A stretch of DNA of 64,000 nucleotides from Mimachlamys varia. Taxonomy: Eukaryota; Mollusca; Bivalvia; Pectinida; Pectinidae. The notes under the pieces are model-generated. The model was given only the letters and a program-made list of their open reading frames with translations, was not told the origin of the DNA and did no database searches. The stretch lies in assembly GCA_947623455.1 (NCBI GenBank), contig OX392545.1, positions 26,983,001 through 27,047,000 on the forward strand, given 5' to 3'. Shown here piece by piece: positions 1-12,399 of the stretch. The stretch's first letter is position 1, and the number at the start of each line of letters is the position of its first letter. Position numbers and translations under genes: made by a program.

Positions 1-1075
1 TTAAATTGTTGGTATTACCCAGGCATATTTCTGACCGTAACAAAATTACAATGAATATCTTTTCTATCAACGTTTATTTAAGAAATGTATGAACTGATCT
101 AATTACTGTCACCCAAATCCCTCCACTGCAGCCCCTACCCAAATCACCTTTCATTCAATAGTATCAATTTGTTGATACTTTTGCTTGATTGTGTTTTGAC
201 TTAAACCTTATCAATGTCCCATGTTTGGAAGACGAAGTTATGGATAACACGTACACCATTTTAGTCTGTATTTGAACACTTTCTCATCTACAATCCTTCG
301 GGTATATTTTCAAAGGAGTTTCTAATTTTCAAAATCTCTCATGAGTATCAGTGTTTGAACTGGTACAATGCCTTATGTGTTGGTGTAATAGACGTACATC
401 ATGATTATGTAGCCTCCCGATTGTCATTGATGAGCCATTTGTGTTGAGAGTGCAGAGAAAATCTGATTGTACAGTTAAACAACCATTATCAAGAACTTGA
501 GGACCTCTGTAAATTGGAAGTGTCTCGTCAATCCCAGCCACTGAATATCCGAACTCACTTTCTATAAACTTTACTTTTTTACAACAGTTATGACACAACT
601 TATTCAACAAATATTAATCAATGTTGTTGGCCCGGATATTAGTGTGCAAAGAGTCTTATATGGGCACATCTTTTGCATGTTCATGTTTTGCCTTAAATCA
701 ATTTCGAGTTTTGATTATGATTTTGTTTATACTTTTGTATTCTCTGATTTTTTTCCTACTTACACAACCATTATTTTCTCATGTGATAATTGTGGATTTA
801 CTTAAATATTTCATATGAATTTCACGCAAATTGCATGTACAATTCGCATGAAATGTGTCGCGTGAAATTCAGGAATAATCATCTCTGTCGGTTGTGTTGT
901 TAACTTTTTAATTCGCGGTATTTTAGAATCTCAGACGAGAACCAACGATTGTTTTTGTATGATTCGTTGTCTCGTGTAAATATAGAACTCGCAAACGTCC
1001 ACTGTCACTTCATAATCATATTCGATCGCAAAAAAAATATAACGAACTTAAAAGAGGAAAGATGTTCAAACCGAC
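1..1075. other. No gene seen; repeat-like sequence
   Basis: I recognise no coding gene here. Around 680-760 the sequence resembles stretches near 1670-1720, 56700-56740, 57080-57120 and 62285-62325, all with a TTTTGTT(G/T)A-type core followed by a TATTCTCT-like motif. This suggests a fragment of the dispersed repeat that accompanies the RT remnants. The rest is AT-rich and unassigned. Confidence 0.4.
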
Positions 1076-1471
1076 TGTTGGCATTCCAATGGAAAAAACT
1101 GTGCCCCACTTTTGGCTGACTTATTTTTGTTTTCAAAAGAGGCTTACAAAAACCTTGACAAATATTTTACTTTCACTTTCAGATATATCATCGATGTGTT
1201 GTTTATACACAACAAGAAGTCTACTGACCTAATGTATCGCATATACCTTACTGAATTTGAGATTAAGGACAAAACATACTCTTCTATATCAGCCTATTAC
1301 CTCGATCTATACTTAAACTATGACCAATACGGTCTGCTTACTACTAAGCTGTATGGTAAACGTGACGATATTCTGATAGTGAACTTTCCCTCCCTAATTG
1401 ATGTTACATTATTCGTTATTCCAGGGCTTGTTATGAATATCGAGATTTTAATTATAGATGTCAGCTGCTGA
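1076..1471 (+). pseudogene. Degenerate reverse-transcriptase fragment, Penelope-like type
   Basis: The translation contains CAPLLADLFL-like residues (read from about 1100), then FTFRYIIDVL, FEIKD, YLDLYLNYDQ and TKLYGKRDD, in the order found in a widespread invertebrate RT family whose intact members read GIPMGTNCAPLLADLFL, FRYIDDVL and TKLYDKRDDFNF. The palm motif C normally reads Y-I-D-D; here the first catalytic Asp is Ile (YIID), so this copy should be inactive. The reading frame needs a shift at about 1100 and the fragment lacks the start and end of the enzyme. Assignment to Penelope-like elements rests on recalled motif similarity and is less certain than its being an RT. A second broken copy lies near 5810-6110 on the other strand. 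Confidence 0.62.
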
Positions 1472-1474
1472 CGA

Positions 1475-1760
1475 ACAAACTTGCAAGTTTTGTGGTCGCC
1501 ATCTTGTTCTCACTCAAGATGGAGTTTTATAATATGCTAATTAGTATGAATGCTTATTGTGATTGAGAATTATGCCTCAGATCTCACTTTGAGGCCATGA
1601 CATTTACTTAAATATGACCTAGATTAACATGGCAGGTGTCGTCGATGAAGCAGAAAACACTTAAGTTTGAGTTCGGATTAGGGTTTTGTTGACGCTATGG
1701 TATTCTCTATTTTGTTCCTTTACTATGTCATCTTATTTTGTACAGATGTTGCCCTCCTTC
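1475..1760 (+). repeat. Dispersed repeat downstream of the RT fragment
   Basis: This begins at CTGACGAACAAA just after the RT remnant and includes TTTGAGG(C/T)CATGACATTT, GTGTCGTCGATGAAGCAGAA and TTTTGTTGACGCT motifs. The same motifs recur at 56510-57145, 58550-58745 and partly at 62225-62330. Its position suggests it is the 3' flank of the RT element, spread as truncated copies. That link is inference. Confidence 0.5.
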
Positions 1761-3635
1761 AACAAATTGAAATGCGTGTGATTTAGGTAGAGTGTTGATT
1801 GAGCAGCAGATCCTTATGTATAACCCTTGTTATCAATAACAAAAATTGACATCTCATTACGCAGTCATAAACATTTCTCGCAACCCATTTGTAATTTAAC
1901 AAAAACCGAACTTGATCTTACGATTTATGAATTTCGAAAGGGACTTACCAGTACTGAAGTATTGTTTCCGTAGGATTATTCTGCAGAATGCCTATCTGAC
2001 GTGGTAATATCTTTGCATGTATGCGTAAAATGAAAGTCAAACAAATTAAATTTTACGTATTTTGAATTCATATTTCTTAGTTCGATTAACAATTATGTTG
2101 TTTGGAGTTCAGTATGGATTTTATATACATTCGTTGGATAACTTATCATTTAAACTTTTGATCTGTTTCACGGATGGTCAATTGTAAATAACTCTTTGGA
2201 AACAACATGATCTTTTGCAATGATGATCGGCCATGTGCTGTCAAAATTGTTAATCGGATTTGAATTTTTTTTGAATATCAACGTATTTCTGTGCACAATT
2301 TCCTTTTTTTCTGTATCTTTTTGTTTTTCTTCTCCTACTTCTTCTTTTTTTTGGCAATATTAAGCTAAATTTGCGATTAATTAATGATAGAACAACGAAT
2401 ATACACATTCTTACGGTTTTAACCTAATATGTTCACTTTTCAAATTTTTTGTTACTTTTATTGTTAAATTTATTAATTTCAGTTTAATTTGAAGTTTAGT
2501 CTGTACACTATAGACAAATTAATAGCTGTGGTGCTAAAACAGACCTTAATCGAAATACAAATCATTCCGACTTAAGGTAATGTACAGTACATTAGGATAT
2601 TGTTTTTCAGAAGATTTTCTTGAAATTGCACATAGTTGTAGAGGATAATACGCTCCTTAACCTGATAACATTTATGTACTTTTCACGTGCTTCGTTTTTG
2701 AGAAAAAATGAATGTGTGCACTACATCAAAAGTGTGACGCCGTTTTGTTCTTTACTTAATAATTTTGTTTGTAATTATTTAAGGGTTGTACCTCATTTTG
2801 ACCGCGTGTACGGTAGTATGCCCGCAGTTTGCAACGAACACATTCTATGGTGCGCGTTACGAACGTCTATACACTAATTGGATATAAAAGACATGATGGG
2901 ATTAGCATGCGGTCTACTATATGTTTTAGTTAATTTTATATTTATTATATAAATGCCAAGTTACATGTATTACATGTGCAATGGTAGCATAAGGTACCAT
3001 GTATGTAAACATTAAGTAGTTAAATTTTTTGTATTAGATATTTTATGTCAACATTATTAATTCTTAGCCCTCTAACACTAGAATTGTCTTACAGCCATAA
3101 AAAATAGATAGAATCAAACTGTGTTTATATGTGCTTTAGTACTTTAAACTATTAATCACATAACCTTCCAAAGCGTGACGGACGAATCGATTTGTAAAAT
3201 TTGCAATATATGCTATATATTTGTAAATACCCATTTCCATATTAATATTTAAATGTCTTGATATCAATCTTATAAATTTAACACATGCTCCATTAGCATA
3301 GGAGATCCGTGTCTTTACCATGTGTGTCTGTAAGCTGTTTGATATTTGAAAACAAACACTTTTAAATAGCTCCTTCTCAAAAAACAGCCACAAGATTCTA
3401 ACCAAAGTTTGCATGACTATCTTTGTCAGGTTTGAATTGAGTTGAGAATTGATTTGCTTACGCTGTAGCCACCTGGGTTGCTGGTGTGTTGTACATACTA
3501 TGCAAAATTGAAAAGAAAAATGTTTTTCATTGTTTCTTTAAAATGTACCTGCGAGATAACAATGATATTTTATTTCTTTCATTCTAAAACATAGCTATTT
3601 CGAACGATTTAAATCAAGACCCTAGATCAGCTTCT
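1761..3635. other. AT-rich DNA, nothing identified
   Basis: Only short open frames occur on both strands, none with recognisable domains. I see no tandem repeat or clear terminal inverted repeat. Confidence 0.4.
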
Positions 3636-3639
3636 GAGG

Positions 3640-3945
3640 CAGGCAACGCCAATGGGTCAAATGGCCGGGTTGTATATCCAGCTACATATATCGGATACCG
3701 AAGCGTCAACATAGCTATTATCCAAACTTAAAATTGAACAAGGGACAAAGTATGAACAAAGAAAAATTAACATGGAACGAGATGGCTGCACCGGTTGTAT
3801 GCTCCCCGGGGAGTTGAGAACGATATTGGCTGGTTGCTAAGGCCCCAAAACCACGGATAATAATTTGTGAACCGCTTTGAGGCGACCCTCAAGTTGTGAT
3901 AAAGCGGTATATAAGAACCTCGAATTATTATTACTATAATTATTA
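3640..3945 (+). mobile_element. SINE-like element with ATT-repeat tail
   Basis: The 3' part reads AACCGCTTTGAGGCGACC, then a stretch with AAAGCGGTATATAAGAACCTC, and ends in an ATT/ATTATT run. Such a tail is typical of SINEs mobilised by CR1/L2-type LINEs. A fragment of the same tail (TATATAAGAACCTCAAATT) lies at 43918-43940 in MAEL intron 12. The 5' head is not clearly tRNA-like by eye, so the left boundary is approximate. Confidence 0.55.
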
Positions 3946-4846
3946 TCCGAGAAAATGCATTGTAATTTGCACATGTAATATTTGAAGCTCTAAAATAGTA
4001 TTAAAATGTCGAGTTTTTGATCAGGTACGTCGATAATTAGTTAATAAGTCGACATGTTATACTGTAACACAAAAGAAAAATCAAAATTTAAAAAAAATCT
4101 GTCAACCCTTATGGGTTTCCGTAGATTTTTTTGAGTCATTAAATAGAAGCAAATAGAAGTTCTGAGGTTTACGATTCTAATTTGAAAGACTGATACATTG
4201 ATATATACAGGTGTATATGGATCAGATGCGCTTCCGTAGGTTTGCTTCGTGGCATTGTAAAAATCAAAGAGGGTAAAAAAAGGTTAATGTGCCTACTGAT
4301 ATTTGAATGGTAAATAAGTCATTATACACCCAGCCCTTAAGTGCTTCTTTTTTCTTATTTGTGGCATGATACGGGTCACTTTAGCAAGTATTCCCATCAG
4401 CATATGATTAATATTTCATTTTACAAACTACATTTACTTTGTATGTGCGCTTTTATTTCGCTTTTGGTTAAATATATATAAAGCAAGTGTATTTTTACAT
4501 GTGTGTAATTTAGCTTTTATTATTAAACATTTATCATTGTCTATACTGATAAGGTATAAAAATGGCTTAACACATGTTAAAACTTAATTGAAATATCCCA
4601 CATCCCAAACTGGCCCCAAAAATGATCGCAAAAAACACACAAAGGGAACCAAGTATTAAAATATGAATTTGTATCGTCGTTTTATTTTATAAATGTTAAT
4701 AATTTTACATATATATTAGTCTTAATAAACAACAATCTCAGAGATACGTTAAAAAACATTTAGCACCTAACATAATCATGTTATTGACGACTGGAAAATA
4801 TAGATAAAATAGAATACATGTATGCTAAAACTTAATTGAAGAGAAT
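3946..4846. other. AT-rich DNA, nothing identified
   Basis: No convincing open frame, RNA gene or repeat was seen in this stretch. Confidence 0.4.
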
Positions 4847-5330
4847 CATACAGCTGTTTCGTCCTTCTAGGACTTGTCGGTAATGTTAGGGGCCAAAAGA
4901 TGTGAATCGAACCGATGTAAAATCAGCAGGGTAAGGGACGTAATACCCCTTAAACCACTTTCATATCATACAGGGATACAGATATTTCGGCAGACTGGTG
5001 ATGGTTTTTTTAGTCCCCGAGGTTTGCTGGAGCCTCCATAGTCACAGTTAATTTCATTTGAGTAGTGACACGGTACATAATATACACATATCCGTAGTAC
5101 ACGATTTGAAATTATACAGAACTAGTTTAATTTTTCTTCTAAATTCTGAAATAAAGGGGTTTTACGCACCTGACCTTTCTGCATCTACATTAGTTAGAAA
5201 TTTTGAATTCTTTCCTTTTGGCCCCTAGCATCACTGAGGAGTCCTAGAAGGACGAAACAGCTGTATGGCATACTGTATATATTACTAAATTTAAGAGGTG
5301 CAGCATATGTGTGTGTTACGTCATCTCTAA
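4847..5330. repeat. Dispersed repeat family Y, inverted pair
   Basis: The left part contains ACAGCTGTTTCGTCCTTCTA followed by GGGGCCAAAAG. The right part contains its complement CTTTTGGCCCC and TAGAAGGACGAAACAGCTGT, then GTGTGTGTTACGTCATC. Two partial copies of family Y therefore face each other and could fold back. Other copies lie at 6112-6370, 58175-58425, 60232-60465, 60905-61385 and 63838-64000. Coding capacity is not apparent. Confidence 0.6.
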
Positions 5331-5580
5331 CACAAAAAAACTACATATGGTCATGTCTAAAACCTACTTAGAGTGTTCATCAATTTCATTTTTCGAATCA
5401 TTTGCCGTCAGCGTTTTCATCATCAATTGACAATCTCATTATTTCGAGCTAACCCCAGAATAACGAATTACATCGACATGTAAACACCCTAGGTTAGTGG
5501 TATTATGTGCTTCTATTAAGAAAGGGAAAGTTCAAGAAAGGCAAATCAAAATCGTCATGTTTACCATATACATGTACTGT
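5331..5580. other. Unassigned spacer
   Basis: AT-rich sequence between a family Y copy and a MITE. Nothing is recognised. Confidence 0.3.
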
Positions 5581-5809
5581 AAACCAACTTATTTTCGCGT
5601 GCGATTGATTTTCGCGTATTTCGCGAGTGGTTGAAATTCGGGAAAAATAATCGCCACAAAATAGTTTCAATCAGAGGTATACCAACTGTAGGAGTACTGT
5701 ACTGTACAGTAAAAAGGATATACGACCGTATTTATCGCAAAAATCAAATCGGCGCAAAATAATCGTTTCATACGAAACTCAATATTAAGTCGGGGAAATA
5801 AGTTGGTTT
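5581..5809. mobile_element. MITE-like element with AAACCAACTTATTT ends
   Basis: The 5' end AAACCAACTTATTT is matched by AAATAAGTTGGTTT at the 3' end, giving about 14-bp terminal inverted repeats around a 229-bp non-coding element. The interior contains CpG-bearing motifs such as TTTCGCG and a short palindrome around GTACTGTACTGTACAGTA. It abuts the minus-strand RT remnant and probably inserted into it. Confidence 0.6.
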
Positions 5810-6110
5810 GTAGTAGCTTAGTAGTAAGCTGTTCAGGTTGGTCATAGTTTAAGTATAGATCGAGGTAAGCAGGTAACGAGGAAGAGTCTGTTATGCCCTT
5901 TATTCGATCGACTTCATATGTCAGCAATTCATTGTTATGTTCAGACAACACACCATCGATACACCTGCAAAAAGAAATTAAATCATTTGGTAAGGTTTAT
6001 GCTACCCGTCCTGATTAGCTCCCCGACAAAATCAGTCTCGTTTGAAAACAAAACAAATAGTCGGGCACAGTTTGTTCCCATAGCAATGCAAAAAGTCTGC
6101 TGAAAAATCT
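5810..6110 (-). pseudogene. Broken RT fragment, same family as 1076-1471
   Basis: On the minus strand, 5983-6110 encodes FGGKIFQQT and then MGTNCA, matching motif B of the RT family (FQQTVGIPMGTNCAPL in intact members). Further downstream on that strand, 5810-5900 encodes YLDLYLNYDQ and LTTKL, the same block found at 1290-1345. The segment between them, which should carry the catalytic palm motif C, is missing or rearranged. No continuous frame exists. Class assignment (Penelope-like) is tentative; RT identity is better supported because two separate conserved blocks occur in the right order. Confidence 0.55.
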
Positions 6111-6111
6111 T

Positions 6112-6370
6112 TCCTCCAAACTTAACACACATGACGTAACACACACATATACTGAACCTTTTTAATTCAGTTATAGATACAGTACGCCGAAACAAAATAA
6201 TCTTCATTATACAGCTGTTTCGTTCTCCTAGGCTTCTTCAGTGATGCTTGGGGCCAAAAGGTGGGAATCCAAACTTTCCAAACTAATGTAAAAGCTAGTT
6301 CTGTATAATTTCAAATCGTGTTCTTAGTATGTACCGTGCCACTACTCAAATGAGAATACTGTGGTTATGG
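6112..6370 (+). repeat. Dispersed repeat family Y copy
   Basis: This holds TGACGTAACACACACATATA, a GATACAGTA(C/T)GCCGAAA motif, ACAGCTGTTTCGTTCTCCTA, GGGGCCAAAAGGTGGGAATC and TCAAATGAGA in the order seen in other copies. It runs + and is followed by LINE sequence from about 6500. Confidence 0.6.
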
Positions 6371-6499
6371 AGGCTGTTGACAAGTGATTCAATCATTCGA
6401 ACCACTGAATATAACTTCCTCAGTACATTTCATCTTAGTTTTTCTTGTAATTTGAACAAAGCAAGTTCTAAGATATCTCACAACCATATATTTGCATCG

Positions 6500-7660
6500 T
6501 TGCTGGAGTGCCTCAAGGATCTGTTCTTGGACCTTTTCTATTTCTTTTATTAATTAATGATATAACATTTGATGTAATTTCTCATATTAAACTGTTTGCA
6601 GATGATACTTCACTTTATGTTATTATAGATGGTGATGAAGACTTAAATGTACCTGCTGATATACTAAATGAAGACCTTTCATCAATTTCTGCTTGGGCTA
6701 ATCAATAGCAAATTCTTTTTAATCCGAATAACGCAGTCGCACTAACACTTACTCGTAAGCTTTCTAATACTCATCCCCCTCTGAACTTTATAACCATACT
6801 ATAACGTAACACAGCATGACTGCCACAAACATTTAGGACCATCATTTAATAAAAAAGGTACCTGGTCCAATCATGTTAATAACATTTATGAACAAGCTTC
6901 TTCTAGATTGAATATACTAGGAATTCTGAAATATAAAGTGGATAAAAATACGTCAAACACAATATACATATCATACATTAGGCCAATTTTAGAATATGAG
7001 GACATAGTATGCCATGGGATAATTGCACTAAAAATAAATCTGGTTTACTAGACTCTATCCAAATTGAAGCTATGAAGATAATAACTGGATTAAGGAAAGG
7101 AATTTCACACCACATATTATATTCTGAAACACAACTTGAACAAGAAGACATAATCATATACTTACACTTATGTTTAAAAATTATTAATAACTGTTATCCC
7201 ACATATCTCTATAACATCATACAACCATTCCTTAATACAAATACATTTTATCCAATTAGAAATGAAAGAACATTTAATGTACCTATTGCTAGAACTAAAA
7301 ATTATAAAAATAGATTTTTTTCCTTCTTCTATGAACTCTCTTGATGACTCTATAAGAAGTTCTGTTTCAATCTCTGGCTTTAAATCAAAACTTAAAAAAG
7401 TATTCCCTAATAACTGTTTTTAAAATGTTTGATAATTGTAATCCTAGAAATCTAAATATCATTTTGTGTCAATTAAGGAGCAATGGCGGTGATTTAAATT
7501 ATGATAGATTGATTGATCATTTCGTTGATGATGGTTCCAGTGCATGTAGTTATTTTAAGGAAAATTCAATTCATTTTTTTCTTTCATTGTCCTTTCTTTA
7601 GAAATGAAAGACATCATATTGTTCTATATATGATCTTTAAGGTTATGTTAATTTAGAATA
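6500..7660 (+). pseudogene. LINE (CR1/Jockey-like) RT fragment, 5'-truncated
   Basis: The translation gives [14 protein letters not shown] (RT motif B), [10 protein letters not shown] (motif C with the F-A-D-D catalytic pair), an ISAWANQ block, IRPILEYED-like thumb sequence near 6980, and a C-terminal segment near 7520-7610 with spaced Cys, His and Cys residues. These belong to the RT and C-terminal region of an apurinic-endonuclease-type non-LTR retrotransposon. The endonuclease and the first RT motifs are absent, so the copy is 5'-truncated, as is usual for LINEs. Stops and frameshifts interrupt it (for example after WANQ at 6708). Protein-level similarity to the larger minus-strand LINE at 8096-11515 suggests related clades, not copies of one family. 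Confidence 0.8.
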
Positions 7661-8095
7661 AACTTTATTTATTTCTTTTTCAATTCAATACATAGTGAAG
7701 AGCAAATGCACAAATTTTGATATTTTATTTGGAAACAAGTTTTGCAACTTAAATTAATCCATCTCCATTGAAATAATTACGCTTGAAAATTGAGGACTAC
7801 ATTTCATTATGATATTGAGAAAGAGAACAAATTTTAACGGTACGTTGTGTATGGAAGGAAAATGAGTAATGAAAGGTTAACGATAAAGGAGAACGAGAAG
7901 GGAAAGAGAGTAACGAGAGTATAGTAGAGACAGTTGCTCAGATTTACACTGTATTTAGTAATGGTTAACAGTGAATTATGTCAGATTTAATCTGTATACA
8001 GTTATTGTAAACAGCTAACTACGTGAAGGATGTAACTGTAAACGACATAAACTATATATGCAAATAGAAATATGGAAGAACAGAAGAGAAATAAC
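7661..8095. other. Spacer between two opposed LINE remnants
   Basis: This lies beyond the 3' ends of the + and - LINE fragments. It probably contains their 3' UTRs, but I cannot place the ends; no tail repeat is obvious. There is no gene. Confidence 0.35.
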
Positions 8096-11000
8096 TCATT
8101 CAAATCTTTGGGAGCTGATCATGTAATTGTGAGTACAAGACAGAAATAGGGCATTTTCTTCATGTGAACAATCATCACAAAACAACAGTAATTTGCATGA
8201 AATTGGACGATTTATCTCCGTGAACATATGTACACGGAGTGGGGAATAAAGACGACAGTGGAGCAAATAATGTTCGTTGTTCTCGTTGTCTTCCATACAT
8301 GAACATAAAGGGCTATCAATAAGATTTCTAAGATGTAAGGAAAATCTAAGGGAACTGCTCTCCAGTCTAAGTCTAGCTTGATGGATTTGGCCTAGCCTGC
8401 TACCAATGAAATAGAAAGATTGGACTTTGTGAGATGGTTTATACAGGTGGTTTTTTAATCTAGAAGTAGAGGGGTCATCTTTTATAGAGTCTGGCAAGGA
8501 GTTCCAGAGATCAATTACTGAAGGTAGGAAAGACTATACTGACTGGTACGACATAATATAGGACGAAAATTGTTGCTGACACGGGTATCGTTGGCATGAA
8601 TGCTATTGTTACGACGAGGGAGCATATCTTTTAGGTATTTTGGGACTAAACCATGGACCATTTTATGAAAGTGGATTATCTTGTGATGTTTACGTCTTTG
8701 TTCGAGAGGAAGCCATCCGGTTTCGAGATAAAGCTTAACTCTACTAGTGAGCCTACTACCACCTGTAACTATGCGTGCTACTTCAAATTGGAGGCCTTCT
8801 AGTAAATCAGATTGGGATTTGGTAAGGCAGTCCCAAATTATATCACCATACTCCAGTATGGGTCGAATAAGAGTAAAATAAAAATTTTGCAAAGATCTAC
8901 GATCTAAGGTAAATTTGAATTTACGAAAAATGTTAATTTGTGGTGATATCTTTGATTTTAAATAATTAATGTGTTCGGTCCAACAACCAGTTTCAGACAG
9001 AAATAAACCGAGGTGTTTGTGTGACGTTACTTCAGTAATGACTTCATTGTTCATAATAAGTGGGGGATGAAGAGGCGTAATAGTTTTCCTACTTATTAGT
9101 ACGGTTTGTGTTTTAGCAGGATTGAATTTAACCAACCATCTTTTGGACCATTCATATATTTTATCCAAGTCATCATTTAGAATTTCTGCACTAATTCTAG
9201 GAGAATCAATTATAGTGTACAAGAAGGTGTCGTCTGCAAATAACTTAAATTGTAGCATTTATATCTTTTACAATATCATTGATAAATATAATAAATAAAA
9301 GAGGGCCCAATATGGAACCTTGAGGAACCCCAGCTTTGACATTTGACCAATTTGAACTTTTGCCGTTGATAACAACTCTTTGCTTACAATTGTAAAGATA
9401 GTTTTCAAACCACTTAAGCAGTGAACCCCGAATTCCAAAGCAAGATAATTTACGAAGAAGACCTGTATGCCAAACACGGTCGAAAGCTTTGCTCATATCA
9501 CAAAAAATCATTCTTATTTCTTTACCGTTGTCTAGAGCAGAATAGACATCATGAATTATCGCAACAAGCTGATTGACAGGTGAATCAACATGTCGGAATC
9601 CTGACTGGTTGGGGGATAAAAGGGAATGGTCATGTAAGAAATTATACATATACTTAAAGATGCACTTTTCCATTAATTTTCCGACTATCGATAGTAATGA
9701 TATAGGCCTGTAATTGGACAATAAGATCTTTTTTATACACAGGGGTGACATTTGCATTTTTTCCATTCAGATGGAAACACTTCGGAGGTAAGAGCCTTGT
9801 TAAAAAGGATACTTAGGGGAGTACATTGAATATTAGCGCTTCTTAAGTAGTTGCGGATTCACAAGGTCAGGACCGACTGCTTTGGAACAATCAAGATTAA
9901 GTATAGCATCTTTTACATCGGTATTGGATATATTAATATTCGATAAACTATGATTACATTCGTCTACAATATTAGGGAGGACAGCATTAGTATCTTCAAT
10001 ATTTGATTGGGCACAAAAGAAGTCATTAAACAAGCAAGCTTTCTCATAGTCATCAGAGACAACAGTGTCATTGTGAAGAATTGGTGGTATGCAGAATTTT
10101 CCAGAGTTTGGTAGTAATTGTTTCACTGTCCTCCACCAATCTTTTGCTTTGAGATTTTTAGGTTTTTCAAGTGATTCACATAGTTTTTTTACATAGGTGA
10201 CCTTAGCCTGTTTTATGGTATTGACACATGAATTACGGATTTGGCGAAATTTTGACCAATGAGTATCTCTAAGAGAACGCTTGGCTCCTTGATGTGCACG
10301 TTTTCGTTTCCGAATTAATTTCCTTATTTCATTAGACATCCAAGGAGGTTCATTTGATCTATTATTTACAAATTTATTAGCAATACACATTTTTGCAATA
10401 TCTAGAATGGTATTTATAACATTCTTCACATCGATATTTATATCTTCTACTTCTATCAACAAGTTCCAGTTTACGATATTCAGCTTTTCTCTTAATAACT
10501 CATAATTTCCACGATCAAAGAGCCACACCTTACGCTTGAATGACTGCTGTACTGGTCTTGTAATATTGAAAGAACAATAAGTAGGACAGTGATATCGAAT
10601 CGGTTGGTCAAGAAATCCTTCGCGAACAACACATTTATCAATAATGTTCATGTCACTAGTACAAACGGTGTCCAACAAAGACATCGAAGCCTCAGTATAA
10701 AAAGTTGGGGATTCTTCAAGTTGGAATAAGTTGAAGGTAATCAAAATGTCGCGTCGGTGAGAACACTGACTATCAACAAGCAGATTAGCATTAAAGTTGC
10801 CTGCTATTACAATAGTAGCTGTACCAGTATTGTAAGCAAGTTCAGTAGAATGTGATATATGGGACCATGCAATAACTGGAAAGTTTGGAGGTCTGTAAAA
10901 GGTGCCATACAATATTTTCTTAGGGTTAAGGGTAATTTCAAGCCACACACATTCAATTGTAGGTAATTCAAAGTCTGGTCTTCTTTTTGCGGAAATATCA

Positions 11001-11515
11001 TCTTTGACATAAACAGAAATACATGTACCACCGCCTAATCTATCGGGCCTACAGTAGCAAAACGGATCGGAATAGCCAGGTAAGTTAAAGTTCGAGGAAA
11101 TATCACTAGTACTAAGTCATGTCTCGGTGAGTGATAATATTGGAAAGCTGCATAATTCAGTATATAAAATATCGAGTTTTTGTTTAAGGCTTTGAACATT
11201 AAGATGAACGAATGCAAAGTGCTGGTCAATACCAAGGAGGTTGCTGATGTTTGAGTATAAGGACGAATCAGATACGCTCGCAGATAGAGGGCCTGGATTC
11301 AATTCAACATCACCAGATAACTTTAGATGCCACTGAATCATTGCGTAATATATATATACGATTCTGAGTATGTCTATCACATTATAAATAAGACTGCAAG
11401 ATGAGCTACTTCGATGGCACTGTTCAAGAGATAGGAAGAGTTCGCATACATGAAATATAAATGGATATGTAATCAAAAATAATAATCGAATACTTAGTAC
11501 GTCTATGACGGCCAT
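8096..11515 (-). pseudogene. LINE ORF2 remnant: 2A-like motif, endonuclease, RT
   Basis: Read from 11515 down, the first ~67 codons carry hydrophobic stretches and end in a GDVELNPGP 2A-like motif. The apurinic-type endonuclease follows (HLNVQSLKQK, SLTET, GGGTCISVY, YGTFYRPPN, AGNFNANL). The RT follows from about 9780: NYRPISLLS, FCDMSKAFDRVWH, AGVPQGSILGPLLF, KLFADDTFLY, RPILEYGDIIWD. The C-terminus (8096-8497) has a C-x-C...H-x4-C finger-like block. It is dead: an in-frame TGA at 11117-11119 replaces the Trp expected after SLTET, and there are frameshifts near 9770-9840, at 9245-9258 and near 8500. The clade is most likely CR1/L2-like. Its ORF1 partner may be the remnant at 13546-14236. 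Confidence 0.88.
11288..11314 (-). other. 2A-like ribosome-skipping motif (GDVELNPGP)
   Basis: Nine codons on the minus strand read G-D-V-E-L-N-P-G-P, preceded by LKLS. This fits the 2A consensus D-x-E-x-N-P-G-P, at which ribosomes skip the Gly-Pro bond. 2A-like sequences at the start of CR1-type LINE ORFs have been described in sea urchins and molluscs. Here skipping would release a ~75-residue hydrophobic leader from the endonuclease-RT. Activity is inferred from the consensus only. Confidence 0.85.
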
Positions 11516-11950
11516 ACAAATTAATTATTTGAGGAATGTACACAGTTGTTGAAGACACCAGTTCTGACACGATAAAGTGATAAACTGATGGGCATTTAGG
11601 TAACACCAGAACGAACAGTGAGTAAAGGGTAGTGTGCACAAACTGGTGTCTTAACAAAATGTTTATAGCAGGGCAAACTGAGCAACTGGGAGCAGGAAAA
11701 CAAGTAATAGAATGGGATGTAGTTGGGACAGGGTAGAAGTGTTGGTTTGAAACATATGTACATCATTGTCGAGAGAAAGAAACAAAGGGAGAAAATTACA
11801 ATGAGGAAACATACACTTGAGGGAGAATCAATATAGACATTGAATTGAAATAAATAATATTCCTTAAAATGTGTATTCATTTACAACAAGGAAAAAATGA
11901 TAATCTATACATTATTGCTAACATATATAACTACTAGGTTACATTCGTAT
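11516..11950. other. Probable LINE 5' flank, no gene
   Basis: AT-rich, with short minus-strand frames lacking recognisable domains. It may belong to the LINE leader or to unrelated sequence. Confidence 0.3.
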
Positions 11951-11954
11951 ACAT

Positions 11955-11961
11955 ACATGCA

Positions 11962-11993
<32 letters not shown>

Positions 11994-12060
11994 CACACAT
12001 ACATACATACATACATACATACATGCGCCTACCCGCCCGCCCGCATACACATACATAAGC
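11955..12060. repeat. Compound microsatellite (GCAC/CA/CATA)
   Basis: Runs of GCAC, then CA, then ACAT tetranucleotides, then CCGCC-type repeats follow each other. The short frames over it are repeat read-through and not coding. Confidence 0.9.
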
Positions 12061-12399
12061 ACGCATGCACACACCGTAAACGCATACATGCAGCCATGCA
12101 TACATGCGCACGCACAAACAAGGAGTCGTAAGGTTTGATATCATGTTGCACATTTCAATGACATTCTTGAATAATAATTAATTTGGTGGATTCGTGAAAT
12201 TAACTATAAAATAAGGTTGTTCAGAAAATTCGAGAGACAATTGTTGAACTTTTCATAACAAAAGTGAAAATCAAATAGCTTAGCAACGACCGGATGGTAA
12301 TTTGATAAACGTTGTAATAATGACATGAATATTTTCTTAACTAATCCTTGTAAAGTATGTACAATAGCATAAATGGGTATTTGACTATATGACAAGATT

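Noticed and set aside
329..610. 93-codon minus-strand frame
   Set aside because: Cys/His-rich by chance and without a recognisable motif or splice context; I cannot support a gene.
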